From contig CM055098.1 in the NCBI GenBank assembly GCA_029204225.1, forward strand, positions 6,359,746 through 6,423,745: DNA of 64,000 bases, given 5' to 3'. Positions 60,403 to 64,000 of this stretch are shown here, piece after piece (positions within the stretch are counted from its first letter, which is position 1; every line of letters begins with the position of its first letter). The notes beneath the pieces were generated by a model that worked only from the letters and a program-made list of their open reading frames with translations, did not search any database and had not been told where the DNA came from. The DNA is from Diphasiastrum complanatum. Its lineage: Eukaryota; Streptophyta; Lycopodiopsida; Lycopodiales; Lycopodiaceae. A program made the position numbers and the translations under genes.

Positions 60403-60899
60403 TGGTATCAGAGCTGGTTGGCTTCTATTTACAGTAAGTATTCCATTTTTGGTGATATTTGGATGTTTGATCAAGTTCTAGCATGATTTTGCATTGCTTT
60501 GTTGATCAAATCTTACTAACCTTTGTTTTGTGAGTTGAACTTGTGGATCAAAAGCATATTTCAGGTCTATTGAAGATCAGAGGCTGAAAAGAAACTATTT
60601 TGGATCAGATCATAACACCTAATCATTTGTGATTGTGAGGCTTGTGCATATTCAATACTAACAATGTTCTTTTCAATCCTATTGTTGACAATCTCCATTC
60701 TTGGATGAACACTCTCCTTAAGTGGATGAAACTTCTCCTTAAGTGGATGACAAATGCTCTTTTGAGTGAGTTGTAATTCTCCTAAAGGCTGAGCAAAGCT
60801 CCCATTTGGATGAAAGATCCCCTTTTTTGGGTGAACATATTGTAAGCTCCATTGTGAAGAGCATATTGTAAAGATTGTCATCAATTTTGGCATAATTTT

Positions 60900-61400
60900 T
60901 GGTGTACTTTGTTGAGCATGTAAGTAACTCTCCTTATGTAATTTGATTGGAGCATTTGCTGGAAGGTGTTAACCATTATGCAAGTGTGTTTTCAGGTTCT
61001 TAACAGGTTGAGGAATATTCTCATGTGAAGTGATCTTAGATCTACATCTAAACACCAAGATTTGACAAGGTAGTGAAGCTAGTCTTGTGATTCACTAAGT
61101 GTGCTCATTCATTCACCTCTAAATCTTGTATTTATCACTTGCTGGAGTTTATAAACTTTTAGAAGTGTGGTTTACATGTGGTTTTACAGGTTGAATCAAT
61201 ATCTTAGTGTGTTGATCATATGTTGATCAAGTTTGTTCATTACTAGGTAATCTTGGCATCCTAGTTTTGGGTATTTTCTAAGAATGCAAGTAACTCTTCA
61301 CACCATAACTTGATTTGGTCACTTGCTGGAAAGTTTGAGAGCTTAAGCAAGAGTGTGTTCAGGTTGGTTTGATTTTGTAATCCATTCTTAGTGTGTGCAA
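60900..61400 (+). repeat. Degenerate repeats in the Copia-C leader
   Basis: The pattern TTGCTGGA... GTGTGTTTTCAGGTT recurs about three times (near 60955, 61140 and 61320), each followed by a similar AACTCT or TTGATCA word. Non-coding leader repeats; possible regulatory or packaging role is speculation. Confidence 0.55.
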
Positions 61401-64000
61401 AGTGTTGCATGTGTTTCAATCTTCCTTTCTATGCTTGGAAACCATCTAGGTTCAAGATAGAAGTGTTTTAGGGTCCTAAATCTTCATAGATCTCTTTATC
61501 TATCATTTGTTGAGAGAAAAGTGAGTGCTAAGTGCTTTAGGACAAAACCTAAAAGTTGAAGAAACATTAGAATCATGGCTTCCAATGGTGGGATCATGCT
61601 AGAGTCTAGTGAAAGGTTGAGTTCATCAAACTACTCTACTTGGAAAGTGAGGATGGAGTCCTTACTTGAGTTGAATGAACTCATGGACATAGTTGCAGAA
61701 ATTGAAGAGAGACCTCTCACACTTCAAGAGCAACAAAGGTTTGATAAGAAGGCCAAAAGGACTCTTCATATCATTAAAATGAATGTTACAAATGAACTTC
61801 TCAAGGAAGTTGGAAAGTGTCAAAGTGCAAGTGAGGCATGGAATGCCTTAAAGAAGCTCTTTGAATCAAAGTCCACATCTAGGGTATTGACCCTAAGGAG
61901 ACAAATATTTTCTAGTAGGCAAAGAGAGGGTGAAAGTGCTCATGCATTTATCTTGAGAGTTAAGTCCCTAAGTGATGATTTAGCATGCATTGATGAGAAC
62001 ATAAAAGATGGTGAAATAGTCCAAGTTATGTTGTGAATGGTTTGCTAAATGAACATGCTAACCTTGTGCAAAGTTTTGCCATTCAAAGAGTCTTGCCAAG
62101 TGTGGTTGACTTGCAAGAAATCTTATTGGCTGAAGAACATAGGTTGCAATCAAAGCTTGATGGTGCATCCTTGCAAGGTGGAGGTGAAGAGGCTTTCTTC
62201 ACAAAAGGCAAATTCAAGGGCAAAGGTAAAGGCAAAGGGAAATGGTCCAAAGGTGGTAACTTTGATCATGATGATCACTCTTCCTCTTCCTCTTCTACTA
62301 AGAACAATAAGTCAAAGTTCAAGTGCTTTTATTGTGGGATAAAAGGTCATTTTGCAAATGAATGTTATAAGAAGAAAAGAGAGCAAGGAGAGAGGCAAGG
62401 AAATCTTACAATAGATGAGGAAGAACATAACACATGTGAATCACTTGTTATGACTTCAAGTTTGTTAGCCAACATAGATGATAATGATCCTTGGTGGATT
62501 GATAGTGGAGCCTCATCTCACATGACAAGACATAAGGAATACTTTACATCCTTATTGTCTTATGAGGGAGAAGGTAACATCATCTACACTGCAAATGATG
62601 GTCAATGTGACATCAAAGGCATAGGCACTATTCCTATTTCCCTTTCAACAAATAGGAAAGCAAATCTTGAAAATGTTTTGTACATTCCTTCAATCACTAA
62701 GAATTTGCTTAGTGTAAGTCAAATGATTGACAAAGGACTTGATGTGGAGTTCATTGGAGATGCATGTTTGATAAGTAAATGTGGATCCTTGATTGCTCAA
62801 GGTAGGAGGCATGGTAAACTTTTCAAGCTTGATGCATGTGTGATCTCTAATCATGAAGGATGTATGGCTAGGGAGCAATTGACAAACCAAGAAGTTTGGC
62901 ACAAGAGGTTGGGCCATCCCAACTTCAAATCTTTGGAGGTAATGGCAAAGAAAGAGCTTGTTCTTGGTCTCCCTAAAAGTCTTGTTGCAAACAATAGTGT
63001 TTGTGAACATTGTGCCTTGTCCAAATCTCATAGACTTGCTTATTCTAGATCTACTTCTAGATCTAAAGAAGCTTTTCAACTTGTGCATTCTGATATTCAT
63101 TCTTCTAGTACAACTAGCAATGGTGGGGCAAAGATGTATGCAACTTTCATTGATGACTTTAGTAGGTATACTTGGATCTATCTTCTTAAAAGTAAGGATG
63201 AAGTGTTTGCTGCATTTGTCAAGTTCAAGAATAAATGGAAAACCAATTCAATACAAAGATCAAATGCTTAAGATCTGATAATGGAGGGGAATACACCTCA
63301 AATAGGTTCAAAGACTTTTGTATAGCACATGGGATTAAGAGGGAGATGTCTAGTCCTAGGACTCCACAACAGAATGGAGTGGCCGAGAGGAAGAATAGAA
63401 CCCTTTGTGAATGTGCCAAGGCAATGAGACTACATGCTAATCTTGCTAAGTCTTTTTGGGGGGAAGCTTTAGCATGTGCTAACTATCTATGTAATAGATG
63501 GACAAGTGCTTCCTTGGATGGTAAAACTCCTCATGAGGTTCTTTATGGTAGAAGGCCGAGTGTCAAGCATTGTAGGATCTTTGGATGTACATGTTTTGTC
63601 AATATCACACTTGATGATAGAACTAAAAAAGATCCTTCATCAAAGAAGGGTGTGTTTGTTGGCTATAGTGAAGTAAGCAAGGCTTACAAAGTGTACATTC
63701 CTTCTACAAAGAAAGTTGTCATAAGTAGGGATGTCATCTTTCATGAAGAGAATGTTTCCAATGTTGTTGATGTTGATGTTGATGTGCCTACTAATCATCA
63801 TGATGTGCAAGATGTCTTGGATGAAGATGGAGATGCCACTCCAAAGCAAACTTCAAGGAAGACTCAAAGGCAAAGGGCTAAGCCATCAAGGCTAACCTAT
63901 GATGAAAAAGGAAAGCAAGTGGTGGACAACTCTAACCTTGCTTTTCTTACCTCTTTTGATAAACCAACTTGTGTAGGTGAAGCAATTCAAAAGAAGGAAT

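Larger units (their letters stand above)
59748..64000 (+). mobile_element. Copia-C: 5' part of a Ty1/Copia retrotransposon
   Basis: The 5' LTR 59748-60402 (655 bp, TG...CA) is followed by the initiator-Met primer site TGGTATCAGAGC at 60403-60414 and a leader of about 1.16 kb. Gag begins at 61575 (MASNGGIMLESSERLSSSNYSTW). A zinc knuckle CFYCGIKGHFANEC lies near 62324-62365, protease WWIDSGASSHMTR near 62494-62530, the GAG-pre-integrase block VWHKRLGHPNFKSLEVM near 62896-62946, and the integrase core (TFIDDFSRYTWIYLLK, then NGVAERKNRTL) from about 63140. The SRDVIFHEE motif lies near 63725, and the element leaves the window before reverse transcriptase. It is the same family as Copia-B but with normal integrase. 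Two or three breaks are visible; the full state is unknown. Confidence 0.92.

Overview
This window is nuclear DNA from a land plant. The evidence is a plant-type SFT2 vesicle-traffic gene, a PPR-SMR gene, a BRCT-domain gene, a fasciclin-like arabinogalactan (FLA) gene remnant, and a background dominated by Ty1/Copia LTR retrotransposons primed by initiator-Met tRNA. AT-rich spacers, a 7.9 kb intron containing Copia remains, very long GA arrays and stacked insertions suggest a large, repeat-rich genome (fern, lycophyte or gymnosperm are my guesses). The species cannot be told from sequence alone.

Layout. 1-10.9 kb: nested retroelements. An old minus-strand Copia carries a complete-looking 5.6 kb Copia (Copia-A, 3256-8864, TSD TATCA) and a 356 bp LTR-type mini-element (9213-9568, TSD CCAAG). 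The LTRs of the mini-element hold a tRNA-like Pol III promoter. A Copia RNase H remnant follows, split by a 365 bp MITE (TSD AAT). 13.8-22.7 kb: a four-exon SFT2-like gene on the minus strand, with at least two Copia relics in intron 1. 23.5-25.3 kb: Copia RNase H remnant and a 966 bp hAT-like element with a G-run core. 26.0-27.9 kb: two-exon PPR-SMR gene (minus). 28.1-31.3 kb: tRNA-derived retroposon with a 15 bp TSD, Copia gag/protease remnant, Ty3/Gypsy remnant. 32.4-37.7 kb: Copia-B, with intact LTRs and TSD but an unrecognised sequence in place of most of pol. 38-45.5 kb: Copia leader/LTR relic, a (TA)n tract, a 2.3 kb cluster of long (GA)n/(GT)n arrays, an ATAACGATGGTTCAACG minisatellite, a broken FLA gene beside a 201 bp GA array, and fold-back elements. 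48.3-50.8 kb: eight-exon BRCT-domain gene (minus) with one GC-AG intron. 51.8-59.7 kb: CT arrays, minor Copia and SINE-like scraps, otherwise empty. 59.7-64.0 kb: the 5' part of a third Copia (Copia-C, same family as Copia-B) that runs off the window.

The three live host genes are unrelated housekeeping-type genes: Golgi/endosome vesicle traffic, organelle RNA metabolism, and probable nuclear DNA-damage or chromatin work. They share no operon-like organisation. Exon structures were inferred from splice motifs, reading-phase continuity and family resemblance, and all junctions listed keep frame.
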